Positions 19,391 through 27,636 of a stretch of DNA of 64,000 nucleotides are shown piece by piece. The position numbers and the translations under genes were made by a program. The stretch's first letter is position 1, and the number at the start of each line of letters is the position of its first letter. The notes beneath the pieces are model-generated. The model saw only the letters and a list, made by a program, of their open reading frames with translations. It did not search any database and had not been told where the DNA came from. Origin of the DNA: JBOGEN01 sp050743265 (lineage in GTDB: Bacteria > Actinomycetota > Actinomycetes > JBOGEN01); NCBI GenBank assembly GCA_050743265.1, contig JBOGEN010000203.1:1-64000 (forward strand). The letters are read 5' to 3'.

Positions 19391-20173
19391 ATGCCCGTTG
19401 CCAGAACCGACGACGGCGTCTCGCTCGCGTACTCCACGCGGGGGACGGGCCCAAGGAACCTGGTGTTCCTCCACGCCTGGGGTGCATCCGGCAGCTACTT
19501 CGACGAGACGATCACGAGCCTCGACGCGAGCGCCGCAGGGGCGGTACGCGCGATCAGCCTCGACCTCCGCGGACACGGCGACTCCGACAAGCAAGACACC
19601 GAGCTGAGCTGGGACCGTCTCGCGCGAGACGTACTGTCCGTAGCCGACGATGCCGCGGCAGACACCTTCGTCGTCGTCGGCCACAGCCTGGGCGGCAAGC
19701 TCGCCCAGTACCTGCCGCTGGTCGCTCCGTCCCGGGTGGAGGGCCTGGTACTGGTGGCGAGCCCCTCCGCCGGCGAACTGCCGATCCCGCCGGCCGTTGC
19801 GCAGTGGGTCGAGCTCGCGGGCGACCCGTCGGCGCTCGTCGAGGTGACCGTCATCCCATACCTTCGTCGACCGGTCGCCCAGCACGTACTGCGACGCTTC
19901 GGGGAGAACGCCGCGAAGATCCCGCGGGTCTACCTCGAGCGGACTCTGACCCTGGTGAGCGCCACGTCGTTCATCGAGCAACTAGGCCCCGTCCAGGTGC
20001 CCGCCCTGCTGGTGTCGACCCCGGACGACCCGGTGCACACGACGGAGAGCGACATCGCCGCCTCGCTACCACACGCACGAGTCGAGGTCCTCGACTGCGG
20101 ACCCGAGATCCCTATGGAACTCCCAGCGCAGCTCGCACAACTCATCGAGCAGTTCGTCGCAGACTTGCCCTAA
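19391..20173 (+). CDS. Alpha/beta hydrolase, catalytic His apparently absent
   Basis: 260 residues with the alpha/beta hydrolase fold landmarks: HAWGASG oxyanion strand, DLRGHGDSD, nucleophile elbow GHSLGGK (Ser about 99), and an acid-bearing VSTPDDPVH. The position where family members normally show GHxPxxExP reads CGPEIPMELP, with Pro where the catalytic His should be; no obvious replacement His follows. It may be inactive as a classical hydrolase or use other chemistry. Preceded by a 232-bp gap containing CCCCGCCCCGGGG, a possible hairpin, near 19274. Confidence 0.88.
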   Translation: MPVARTDDGVSLAYSTRGTGPRNLVFLHAWGASGSYFDETITSLDASAAGAVRAISLDLRGHGDSDKQDTELSWDRLARDVLSVADDAAADTFVVVGHSLGGKLAQYLPLVAPSRVEGLVLVASPSAGELPIPPAVAQWVELAGDPSALVEVTVIPYLRRPVAQHVLRRFGENAAKIPRVYLERTLTLVSATSFIEQLGPVQVPALLVSTPDDPVHTTESDIAASLPHARVEVLDCGPEIPMELPAQLAQLIEQFVADLP

Positions 20174-20358
20174 CACGACAAGGGTTCATGGACGAGCCAC
20201 GAGCGCTCACTCCACCGCCCGAAACCACGGAGATCCTGCTGTGGCGAGCCCGTCACACCTCTGTTCCATGTCCGCTGCAGCGAGGCCAGGTCCGTGGAAT
20301 CCGCATGCAAGGGTGACCGCCGCACCCGCCGGTGGGCGGATCTGAGACGGTGGCGCCC

Positions 20359-20832
20359 ATGGGTGATGACAGCGGTCTGAGGCATGAGGATTCGGTCGTC
20401 GTTGCCGCGGCGCCCGAGGTGCTGTTCGACCTGGTCACTGACATCGGCCGCACGGGCGAGTGGAGCCCCGTCTGCACGGGGTGTTGGTGGGACGACCCGG
20501 CCGAGGCCGGCCAGGTGGGTGCCTGGTTCACCGGTCGAAACGAGCTGCCCCATCGCACCTGGCAGACGCGGTCGCAGGTGGTGGTGGCCCAGCGCCCGAG
20601 CGAGTTCGCGTTCCTTGTCGGCGATGGCTTCGTCCGCTGGGGTTACACCTTCGAGCCGGTGAGGGAGGGGACCTTGCTCGCCGAGTCCTGGCACTTTCTT
20701 CCTGCGGGTATCGAGATGTTCCAGCGCAAGTACGGCGAGGAGTCCGCGGCGGAGATCGCCGAGCGAACTCGGGCCGCCCGCACCGGCATCCCAGCGACCC
20801 TGGCCGCGATCAAGGTCATCGCCGAGAAGTGA
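20359..20832 (+). CDS. SRPBCC-family (START/polyketide cyclase-like) protein
   Basis: 157 residues. The pattern VVAAAPEVLFDLVTDIGRTGEWSP is the classic N-terminal helix-grip signature of SRPBCC proteins, followed by alternating beta strands and a long C-terminal amphipathic helix. These proteins bind hydrophobic ligands in a central cavity; some act as cyclases or hydrolase activators. No catalytic residues can be defined. Start taken at ATG 20359; a GTG nine bases upstream is also in frame. Confidence 0.82.
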   Translation: MGDDSGLRHEDSVVVAAAPEVLFDLVTDIGRTGEWSPVCTGCWWDDPAEAGQVGAWFTGRNELPHRTWQTRSQVVVAQRPSEFAFLVGDGFVRWGYTFEPVREGTLLAESWHFLPAGIEMFQRKYGEESAAEIAERTRAARTGIPATLAAIKVIAEK

Positions 20833-21002
20833 CAGCAAGCGTCAACAAGCCGACGATCCTTGGCCGGACCAAGACGACGTTTCACCCCCGCACTGGAGAT
20901 GACGGCTGAGTCGACGCCGTCGGCAGGCGGAGCCCTCGGTCGAGTCGCCGTCACGGGACCGTAAGGAGCGACGGCGGCCCTGTCCGCGCGGCTGTCCCTA
21001 GT

Positions 21003-22067
21003 GTGAGCGGGATGCGTGTCCTGGTCACCGGCGGCTGCGGGTTCATCGGCTCCGCCCTCGTCCGGCTGCTGCACGAGGCCGGCCACGACGTGCGCGTGCT
21101 CGACCGCGTCGAGGCCCTTCCCGGGCACCTTCCCGCGGCCGTCGAGGTGTTCTGCGGGGACGTCCGGGACGCCCCGGTCTGCGACCGTGCGCTCGCAGGC
21201 ATGGACGCGGTGTCCCACCTCGCGGCCGTCGTGGGCATGGACACCGACCTGCAGGACATGCCGCGCTACGCCGGCGTGAACGACCTGGGTACCGCCGTGC
21301 TCCTCGCTGCCGGTGACCGTGCGGGGATCCGCCGGGTGGTGCTCGCGTCGTCGATGGTCGTCTATGGTGAGGGCGCGTACGCCTGCGCGGCCGACGGACC
21401 CGTCGCGCCCCGTCCGCGGACCGCGGACGACCTGGCCGCCGGCCGGTTCGAGCCTGGATGCCCGCGCTGCGGGGCGCCGTTGGAGCGGCAGCTCGTGCAT
21501 GAGGATGCCCGCCTCGACCCCCGCAACGTCTACGCGACGACGAAGGTCGCCCAGGAGCACCTCGTGGGCGCCTGGGCCCGCACCGGCGGCGGCTGCGGGG
21601 TGCTGCTGCGCTACCACAACGTGTACGGGCCGGGACTGCCCCGCGACACCCCGTACGCCGGGGTGGCCGCGCTGTTCCGGTCGGCGCTCGTTCGGGGCGA
21701 GGCACCGCGGGTGTTCGAGGATGGCCGGCAGATGCGCGACTTCGTCCACGTCCAGGACGTGGCCCGCGCGACGATGGCCGCGCTCGAACGCGCGCCCGTC
21801 GGCCTCGGGGACGTACGCGCCTACAACGTCGGGTCGGGCGAGCCGCGGTCGGTGGGAGACATGGCCGACGCGCTCGCGGACGCCGTGGACGGCCCACGTC
21901 CGGTCGTGACCGGCGCGTACCGGCTCGGTGACGTGCGGCACGTCACCGCCGCCTCGCAGCGGGTCGGGGACGAGCTGGGCTGGGCGCCCGCGCAGTCGTT
22001 CGGCGCGGGGATGCGCGAGCTGGCGGACGACCTCGGAGAGGTCGCCCGATCCGTCAGAGCGCGGTAG
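21003..22067 (+). CDS. NAD-dependent sugar-nucleotide epimerase/dehydratase
   Basis: 354 residues. Extended SDR signatures: TGGCGFIGSAL (Rossmann Gly motif), LAAVVGMDTD, SSMVVYGEG, catalytic YATTK, and DFVHVQDVARA. An insert with CPRCGAPLE is seen, as in dTDP-L-rhamnose 4-epimerase-like members; that specificity is suggestive only. No ribosome binding site precedes the GTG at 21003 or the ATG at 21012, and a TAGTGT element overlaps the start, so the transcript may be leaderless. Its 3' end overlaps the convergent histidine kinase gene by 14 bp. It opens a locus of glycosyltransferase and membrane genes. Confidence 0.9.
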   Translation: MSGMRVLVTGGCGFIGSALVRLLHEAGHDVRVLDRVEALPGHLPAAVEVFCGDVRDAPVCDRALAGMDAVSHLAAVVGMDTDLQDMPRYAGVNDLGTAVLLAAGDRAGIRRVVLASSMVVYGEGAYACAADGPVAPRPRTADDLAAGRFEPGCPRCGAPLERQLVHEDARLDPRNVYATTKVAQEHLVGAWARTGGGCGVLLRYHNVYGPGLPRDTPYAGVAALFRSALVRGEAPRVFEDGRQMRDFVHVQDVARATMAALERAPVGLGDVRAYNVGSGEPRSVGDMADALADAVDGPRPVVTGAYRLGDVRHVTAASQRVGDELGWAPAQSFGAGMRELADDLGEVARSVRAR

Positions 22068-23178
22068 GCCGCTGAGGAAGCCGGACCTCGAAGCGGCAGC
22101 CGCCGTCTGCGTTGACCACGGACACGTCCCCCCGGTGGGCGCCGACGATGCCGCGCACGATCGCGAGCCCCAACCCGGCGCCCCCGTTCTGGCCCGGCGT
22201 GCGGGCGTGGGTGCCGCGCCAAGAGACGTCGAACACGCGGGGGAGGTCTGCGGCCGGGATGCCCCCGCAGCCGTCCTGGACGGACAGCACGGCGTGCCCG
22301 TCGCGCGCGGACGCCGACACGCACACCGCCCTCCCGGCCGGCGTGTGCCGGACCGCGTTCACCACGAGGTTGGACAGGGCCCGGGACAGCTCTCGCTCGT
22401 CCCCGGTGACGAGCACCCGCGGCTCGCTCTCTCCGGCAAGAAGCACCTCGCACGTGCGCGCGAGCGGGTCGACCGCGGCGAGCGTGTCGCTGACGAGGTC
22501 GACGAGGGCGACGGGCTCGTCGTTGAGGTGCAGGGAGCCGGAGTGCAGGCGGCTCAGCTCGAACAGGTCGTCCACCATCATGGCCAGGCGGTCGACCTCG
22601 ACGCGGATCTGCTTGTGGTAGCGGTCGACGTCGTCGACCACACCGTCCTCCAGGGCCTCGGCCATGGCGCGCAGTCCGGCCAACGGCGTACGCAGGTCGT
22701 GCGACACCCACGCGACGAGCTCGCGCCGGGACGACTCGAGCGCGCGCTCCCGCTCGCGGGCGCGGGCAAGCCGCTCGCCCGTGGTCTGCAGCTCCTGGCT
22801 CACATCGGCGAGCTCCGCCGTCTTGGGGTGGACGTCGAGCAGGGGTGGGTACTCCTCGGCGAGGGCAGCGGCAGCCTCGCGTACCGCACGGCTGTCGCCG
22901 ACGACGCGACGGGCGGCCAGCAGCCCGAACACCGTGGCCACCACCCCGGCGACCACGCACACCACGAGGACGACGTCGAGGTCGTGCGGTGAGATGAACA
23001 TCGCCTTCGCGGCGCCGACCACCCCGGCGACCACCGCGAGCACCGTCGTGGCGGTGGCCACCGCGAGCGTCGCGCGCAGCGATGGCCGCGGGTGGAGGCG
23101 GAGCGCGAGTGCGCCGAGCACGCCTACGCCCGCCGCACACCCGGCGGCGAGCAGGACGACGAGCACCGTGTCGTTCAC
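22054..23178 (-). CDS. Two-component sensor histidine kinase
   Basis: 374 residues from a GTG that overlaps the response regulator stop (GTGA). Three hydrophobic segments (about 3-25, 38-58, 66-89) anchor it with little periplasmic sensor sequence, then a linker/coiled region (about 95-150), HisKA with VSHDLRTPLAG (His about 160) and HATPase_c with NLVVNAVRHT, DGCGGI and GGAGLGLAI. It probably senses a membrane or intramembrane signal and phosphorylates the adjacent OmpR-type regulator. The earlier reading upstream of the GTG lies inside the regulator gene and is not plausible. Confidence 0.93.
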   Translation of the reverse strand: MNDTVLVVLLAAGCAAGVGVLGALALRLHPRPSLRATLAVATATTVLAVVAGVVGAAKAMFISPHDLDVVLVVCVVAGVVATVFGLLAARRVVGDSRAVREAAAALAEEYPPLLDVHPKTAELADVSQELQTTGERLARARERERALESSRRELVAWVSHDLRTPLAGLRAMAEALEDGVVDDVDRYHKQIRVEVDRLAMMVDDLFELSRLHSGSLHLNDEPVALVDLVSDTLAAVDPLARTCEVLLAGESEPRVLVTGDERELSRALSNLVVNAVRHTPAGRAVCVSASARDGHAVLSVQDGCGGIPAADLPRVFDVSWRGTHARTPGQNGGAGLGLAIVRGIVGAHRGDVSVVNADGGCRFEVRLPQRPTAL

Positions 23179-23948
23179 GCGCCCTCCCGATCGCACCGGT
23201 AGCCGACGCCCCACACCGTGACGACGAGCCGCGGATCGGCGGGGTCGGCCTCGATCTTCTCCCGCAGCCGGCGGATGTGGACGGTGACCGTGGACCTGTC
23301 CCCGTACGACCAGCCCCACACCCGCTGCATCAGGTCCTCACGGGAGAAGGCACGCCCGGCGTGGCGCATGAGGAACGCGAGCAGGTCGTACTCCCGCATG
23401 GTGAGCGGGACCTCCTGCCCGTCACGGGTCACCCGGTGCGCGTCCAGGTCGAGCTCGACCGGGCCGGTACGCAGCACCGCCGGTGGGGCAGTCGGGCTGG
23501 CCGGCCGGTCGTGCCGTCCGCTCTGGACAGGTGCCGCCCCGGACGGCATCCGGCGCAGGACCGACTCCACGCGCAGCACCAGCTCGCGCGGGCTGAAGGG
23601 TTTCGGCACGTAGTCGTCGGCCCCGATCTCGAGGCCGGTGACCCTGTCGTCCTCCTCGCCGAGCGCGGTCAGCATGATCACAGCGACGTCGGCCCGGCCG
23701 TCCTTCCGCGCACGCAGCCGGCGACACACCTCGATCCCGTCGGCGCCCGGCAGCATGAGGTCGAGCACGACGAGGTCGGGTCCCCAGGCATCGGCCACCC
23801 GGAGCGCCTCGTCTCCGTCCCCGGCGTGCGCGACCGCGTACCCGGCCCGCTCGAGGTAGCCCGTCACCACCTCAGCCACCGTGGGGTCGTCGTCCACGAC
23901 GAGGACGCGCCGCCGCGCGCCCGGCCGCTCCTCCGGCGCCAGGGCCAT
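23175..23948 (-). CDS. OmpR/PhoB-family response regulator
   Basis: 257 residues. Receiver domain with acidic pair in VLVVDDDPT, phosphoacceptor Asp about 63 in VVLDLMLPGADG, and Lys in YVPKPFSPRELVLRV. The C-terminal winged helix (trans_reg_C) includes LTMREYDLLAFLMRH and STVTVHIRRLREKIE. First gene of a two-gene regulator-kinase operon. OmpR-type regulators normally bind direct repeats; a 19-bp direct repeat lies in the divergent promoter region at 25496-25543, making that promoter a plausible target. Confidence 0.94.
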   Translation of the reverse strand: MALAPEERPGARRRVLVVDDDPTVAEVVTGYLERAGYAVAHAGDGDEALRVADAWGPDLVVLDLMLPGADGIEVCRRLRARKDGRADVAVIMLTALGEEDDRVTGLEIGADDYVPKPFSPRELVLRVESVLRRMPSGAAPVQSGRHDRPASPTAPPAVLRTGPVELDLDAHRVTRDGQEVPLTMREYDLLAFLMRHAGRAFSREDLMQRVWGWSYGDRSTVTVHIRRLREKIEADPADPRLVVTVWGVGYRCDREGA

Positions 23949-24059
23949 CCCCCCAGCGTACGGAGGGGTTGGGGGCCTGTCGGCCCGGCCGGGCCGGCTG
24001 CGGCGACCTGTCCTGGGTTCGTAAGGTCCTGACCTCGGGGGGTGGGGGCACGGCCGCGG

Positions 24060-25442
24060 TCACCACGAGGAGACCATCAGGTGCTCGACCGCCAGCGCCG
24101 TGGCCACCTGGACGGTGAGCCACCCGCGGTGGTGCCGTACGGGCAGGGCCGCGCAGGCCACGACGAACCAGGCGGTGAACGGGAGCCAGATCCGCTCGGT
24201 CTCGGCCTTGCTCATGCCGGACAGCGTGGCGGCGGCCACGACGACGAGCATGCCGGCGAGCAGGACGACCAGGCCGGGGGGAGCCTTGCCGCTCCCGCCG
24301 TGCCGACCGGCCAGCATCCGCCGCAGGCCGGCGCACGCCGCGGGGCCGATGACCGCGACCTGGACGGCAAGGTTGGCCCACACCCAGTACGCGTACGGCC
24401 GGTCGCCGCCCCACCCGGCGTAGTACCGGGGGACGAGCGCCTGGTAGCCCTCCCACCAGACGAAGCCGTACGCCGCGAATACACCCACGACCGCGACCAC
24501 GGGGAGCCCCGAGAGAACCAGGGTCCGCGGCCGCTGACGCAGCCACAGCAGCGCCAGCACCGGAAGTCCCAGCAGCACGACCCCGTACGACAGGAACAGC
24601 CCGAGGCCGAACAGCAGCCCCGCCCCGGCGGCCTGCACGTCGTGCCGGCGCCCCCGCGCACCCGTCGCCAGGGCGAGCAGGGCGAAACCCCAGGCGGTGA
24701 CCGCGAGAAAGATCGCGTCGGCCGACACGGCGACGAACACCGCGCCGGGGAACAGGACGAGGAACGGGAGCGCGAGCCGTGCCCACGCCTCCCCGGCCAG
24801 GCTCCGGACGGCCAGCGCGATCGCAGGGACGGCGGCCACGCCGACGAGCACGTCCGTCGCGGCCGCCCAGGCCGGGCCGCCGAGGCCGACGCGGTCGAGA
24901 CCGACGTAGGTAAGGTACGCGCCCGGGGGGTGACCGGCCACGTGGGTGATCCAGTTCTCGGGGTGGGAGCCCGCGATCCGCTCGGTGAAGGTGGCGAGGA
25001 TCTCCGCCACCGGCGGGGCGTCCGGCACGTCGGTGAGGTAGTCCTCGTGGCGTCCGGGCGGCCCGACGATCCCGTACCAGTCTCGGGAGAGCGCGAGGCT
25101 GACCGCCCACGCCAGGGCCGTCAGGTAGGCGGCGCCGAGCAGACGGCCCCAGGCCATCCGGGCCGCGACCGGGGGGCCAGCGGTGACGACGCCGGCGGCG
25201 GCGAGCACGGCCAGAGGCGTACCCCAGCCCACGTGGGGCTCCCAGTACGCGAGGAACGGCGCCGAGGCGGCGAGCACGGGGACGTCCCGCGCGTGCAGCT
25301 CCACGCCGACGACGAGCGCGGCTGCGAGGAACGCGAGAGCAGCACCGACCGTGACGAGGTCGGCCCGAAGCCCGGACGGGCGCGCCGGGGGAGACGCGTG
25401 ACGGGGGCCGGGGGCGCCCGTCGCCGGGTCGGTGCGGGTCAC
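24060..25442 (-). CDS. GT-C-like polytopic membrane protein
   Basis: 460 residues from a GTG, with around ten or more hydrophobic segments. The first long loop after the N-terminal helices contains acidic and aromatic residues and the segment THVAGHPPGAYLTYVGLDR; HPPG motifs occur in ArnT/PMT-like GT-C transferases that use lipid-linked sugars. A second conserved-looking patch is WWEGYQALVPRYYAGWGG near the middle. It probably transfers a sugar outside the membrane, but no canonical DE/ExD loop motif was clear. Transcribed divergently from the GT2 operon across a 145-bp region with a direct repeat. Confidence 0.72.
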   Translation of the reverse strand: MTRTDPATGAPGPRHASPPARPSGLRADLVTVGAALAFLAAALVVGVELHARDVPVLAASAPFLAYWEPHVGWGTPLAVLAAAGVVTAGPPVAARMAWGRLLGAAYLTALAWAVSLALSRDWYGIVGPPGRHEDYLTDVPDAPPVAEILATFTERIAGSHPENWITHVAGHPPGAYLTYVGLDRVGLGGPAWAAATDVLVGVAAVPAIALAVRSLAGEAWARLALPFLVLFPGAVFVAVSADAIFLAVTAWGFALLALATGARGRRHDVQAAGAGLLFGLGLFLSYGVVLLGLPVLALLWLRQRPRTLVLSGLPVVAVVGVFAAYGFVWWEGYQALVPRYYAGWGGDRPYAYWVWANLAVQVAVIGPAACAGLRRMLAGRHGGSGKAPPGLVVLLAGMLVVVAAATLSGMSKAETERIWLPFTAWFVVACAALPVRHHRGWLTVQVATALAVEHLMVSSW

Positions 25443-25495
25443 GCGACCCGAGGCTAGGCACGCCTCGACGGCGACGGCTGCCCCGCGGCGGCGAC

Positions 25496-25543
25496 CGTCA
25501 GCACCCCGTAACCCCGCTCACCCTCGTCAGCACCCTGTAACCC
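25496..25543. repeat. 19-bp direct repeat in a divergent promoter region
   Basis: CGTCAGCACCCCGTAACCC at 25496-25514 recurs as CGTCAGCACCCTGTAACCC at 25525-25543: 18 of 19 bases identical, period 29 bp. It lies between the divergent GT-C-like gene (start 25442) and the GT2 operon (start 25588), in otherwise non-coding sequence. A direct repeat in such a place is a plausible operator, for instance for the OmpR-family regulator encoded 1.5 kb away. Confidence 0.6.
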
Positions 25544-25587
25544 GTGGACGCGTTCCGGCGGGCGCCGCGCGGGGGCACCGTCCTGCC

Positions 25588-26253
25588 ATGGACACCGAAG
25601 AGGTCGTCGACGTCGTGCTTCCCTGCCGTGACGAGGCGGCCGCGCTGCCTGGCGTCCTCGCGCGCATCCCTGCCGGATTCTCGGCGCTCGTCGTCGACAA
25701 CGGGTCGTCCGACGGGACGGCGGAGGTCGCGGCGTCCCTGGGCGCCCGCGTCGTGCGGGAGCCGCGCCCCGGGTACGGCGCCGCCGTCCACGCGGGGCTG
25801 CTCGCCGCACGGTCGGAGGTCGTCGCCGTCCTGGACGCGGACGGGTCGCTCGATCCCGCCCTGCTGCCGCTTCTCGTCGCGCCGGTGACGTCAGCGCAGG
25901 CGGACCTCGCCCTGGGGCGCCGGCGACACGTCGTACGAGGGGCCTGGCCGTGGCACGCCCGGGTGGGCAACGCTCTGCTCGCGCGGGTGCTGCGTCGACG
26001 GCTCCGCCTCCCCGTGCACGACATCGGGCCGATGCGGGTGGCGCGGCGTACGGCGCTGCTCGACCTCGGTGTCGTCGACCGGCGCTCGGGCTACCCGCTC
26101 GAGCTCCTCATACGCGCCGCGGCGGCGGGGTGGCGGGTGGTCGAGCTCAACGTCGACTACCGGCCGCGGGCGGAAGGCACCCGCTCGAAGGTCAGCGGGT
26201 CCCTGCGGGGGACGCTCACCGCGGTCCGGGACATGGCGATGGTGTTGCGGTGA
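25588..26253 (+). CDS. Family 2 glycosyltransferase, DPM1/polyprenyl type
   Basis: 221 residues. GT-A fold signatures: VVLPCRDEAAALPGVL, VVDNGSSDGTAEVA, the metal-binding DXD-like VLDADGSLDP, and DIGPMRVARR. No C-terminal membrane helices are present, unlike dolichol-phosphate mannosyltransferases with GtrA-like tails. It likely transfers a sugar from a nucleotide donor to a lipid or other acceptor. First gene of a coupled operon; the next gene's GTG overlaps its TGA. A direct repeat lies just upstream of the start. Confidence 0.88.
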   Translation: MDTEEVVDVVLPCRDEAAALPGVLARIPAGFSALVVDNGSSDGTAEVAASLGARVVREPRPGYGAAVHAGLLAARSEVVAVLDADGSLDPALLPLLVAPVTSAQADLALGRRRHVVRGAWPWHARVGNALLARVLRRRLRLPVHDIGPMRVARRTALLDLGVVDRRSGYPLELLIRAAAAGWRVVELNVDYRPRAEGTRSKVSGSLRGTLTAVRDMAMVLR

Positions 26254-27008
26254 GCGGTCCACTCGCACCGACCCGGGGCACTGCCGCTCCCCCCACGCTC
26301 GTCGTCCTGGCGAAGGCGCCCGTTCCCGGCGCCGTGAAAACCCGGCTCACCCCGCCGCTGTCGCCTGCCCGGGCCGCGGACCTGGCCGCCGCAGCCCTGC
26401 TGGACACGCTCGACGCGGTCGCGCGGGCCGCCCGCGCCCTCGGTGGCCCTCGTCCCGTTCTCGCCCTCGCCGGCGACCCGCGGGACGCGGTGCGCGCCGC
26501 GGCGCTTCGGCGCTCCCGGTGGTCGTTCACCGTCGTCCGCCAGCGGGGGACGGGCCTGGACGAGCGCATCGCCGCGGCGCACCGGGACGCCTCCGCACTG
26601 CACCCCGCCCACGGCACGCTCCAGGTGGGCATGGACACCCCCCAGGTCACCGCGGAGCGCCTGGTATGCGCCGCCGGAAGGCTGGCCTCCCCCGGAGTGG
26701 ACGCGGTGCTGGGCCTCGCCGAGGACGGTGGCTGGTGGGCACTGGGCCTGCGCGACCCGCGGACGGGGGACGCGGTGCGTGGCGTACCCATGTCGCGGGA
26801 GGACACCGGCGCCCTGACCCGCGCGAGCCTCACCGCGTGGGGCGCCGTTCCTGTCCTGCTCCCGACGGCGCGGGACGTGGACACCTGGGACGACGCGCGG
26901 GCCGTGGCCGCCGCGCACCCGTCCGGTCGGTTCGGCGCGACCGTCCGCGAGCTCGCCGCCCCCGTCACGCAGGCGCGCCCTCACACCCGGACAGGGGTGC
27001 TGTCGTGA
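26250..27008 (+). CDS. DUF2064/TIGR04282-type nucleotidyl- or glycosyltransferase
   Basis: 252 residues from a GTG overlapping the GT2 stop. The N-terminus LVVLAKAPVPGAVKTRLTPPL is the hallmark of this family, which shares the GT-A/CofC-like fold; VGMDTPQVT and LGLAEDGGWWALGL are further conserved segments. Members sit next to GT2 proteins in many genomes, and some are fused to them. Actual substrate unknown; the family name in databases (arsenosugar biosynthesis) is not supported by anything here. Confidence 0.87.
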   Translation: MSGPLAPTRGTAAPPTLVVLAKAPVPGAVKTRLTPPLSPARAADLAAAALLDTLDAVARAARALGGPRPVLALAGDPRDAVRAAALRRSRWSFTVVRQRGTGLDERIAAAHRDASALHPAHGTLQVGMDTPQVTAERLVCAAGRLASPGVDAVLGLAEDGGWWALGLRDPRTGDAVRGVPMSREDTGALTRASLTAWGAVPVLLPTARDVDTWDDARAVAAAHPSGRFGATVRELAAPVTQARPHTRTGVLS

Positions 27009-27631
27009 CCGCCCTCACCCCGTACGACGTGGCGTTGCGGACCGGCGGTCCGTGCTGGGTACGCGGGTGCGACGGTGCCGCGCACCCGCTGCCGCTGAAC
27101 CGCTGGCTCGCCGACGCCGACGAGGACGACCAGGCGATGCTGAGCCGCTGCGCGGGCGCGACGCTCGACGTGGGCTGCGGGCCGGGGCGGCTCACGGCAG
27201 CACTCGCCCAGCGGGGTGTCGTCGCGCTCGGCGTGGACGTGTCGGCCGAGGCGGTCCGTACGGCCCACGCCCGCGGCGCCCCGGCTCTGTGCCGGGACGT
27301 GTTCCGTGGTGTCCCCGGCGAACGCCGATGGGCGCACGTCCTGCTCGCGGACGGCAACATCGGCATCGGCGGTGACCCGGTGGCACTGCTCGCCCGCACG
27401 CGCGACCTCCTCGCCCCCGGTGGCACGGTCGTCGCCGACGTGCGCGGCCGAAGCACTGGCGTGCAGCGGTTCACCCTGCGGCTCGAGGGCCCGCATGCCC
27501 CACCCGCGACCATCCCCTGGGCCGTCCTCGGGCGGGACGCCCTGCCCGGTGTCGCCGCCACGGCCGGCCTCACCGTGCGGGACGTCCGCCCCGTCGGGCG
27601 GCGGTGGGTCGCCGTCCTGGGGAAGGGCTGA
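27005..27631 (+). CDS. Class I SAM-dependent methyltransferase
   Basis: 208 residues, GTG start overlapping the DUF2064 stop. SAM-binding motif I is LDVGCGPGRL, acidic motif II GVDVSAEAV, and LLAPGGTVVADVRG marks the later strand. The N-terminus has WVRGCDGAAHPLPLNRW. The conserved gene order GT2-DUF2064-methyltransferase-molybdopterin oxidoreductase suggests it acts on the product of the glycosyltransferases. Substrate not identifiable. Confidence 0.87.
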   Translation: MTALTPYDVALRTGGPCWVRGCDGAAHPLPLNRWLADADEDDQAMLSRCAGATLDVGCGPGRLTAALAQRGVVALGVDVSAEAVRTAHARGAPALCRDVFRGVPGERRWAHVLLADGNIGIGGDPVALLARTRDLLAPGGTVVADVRGRSTGVQRFTLRLEGPHAPPATIPWAVLGRDALPGVAATAGLTVRDVRPVGRRWVAVLGKG

Positions 27632-27636
27632 GCGCC

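Noticed and set aside
22054..23948. The two-component pair as the missing DosR partner of the DosS-like kinase
   Set aside because: The regulator is OmpR/PhoB type and has its own coupled kinase; DosR is a NarL-type protein.
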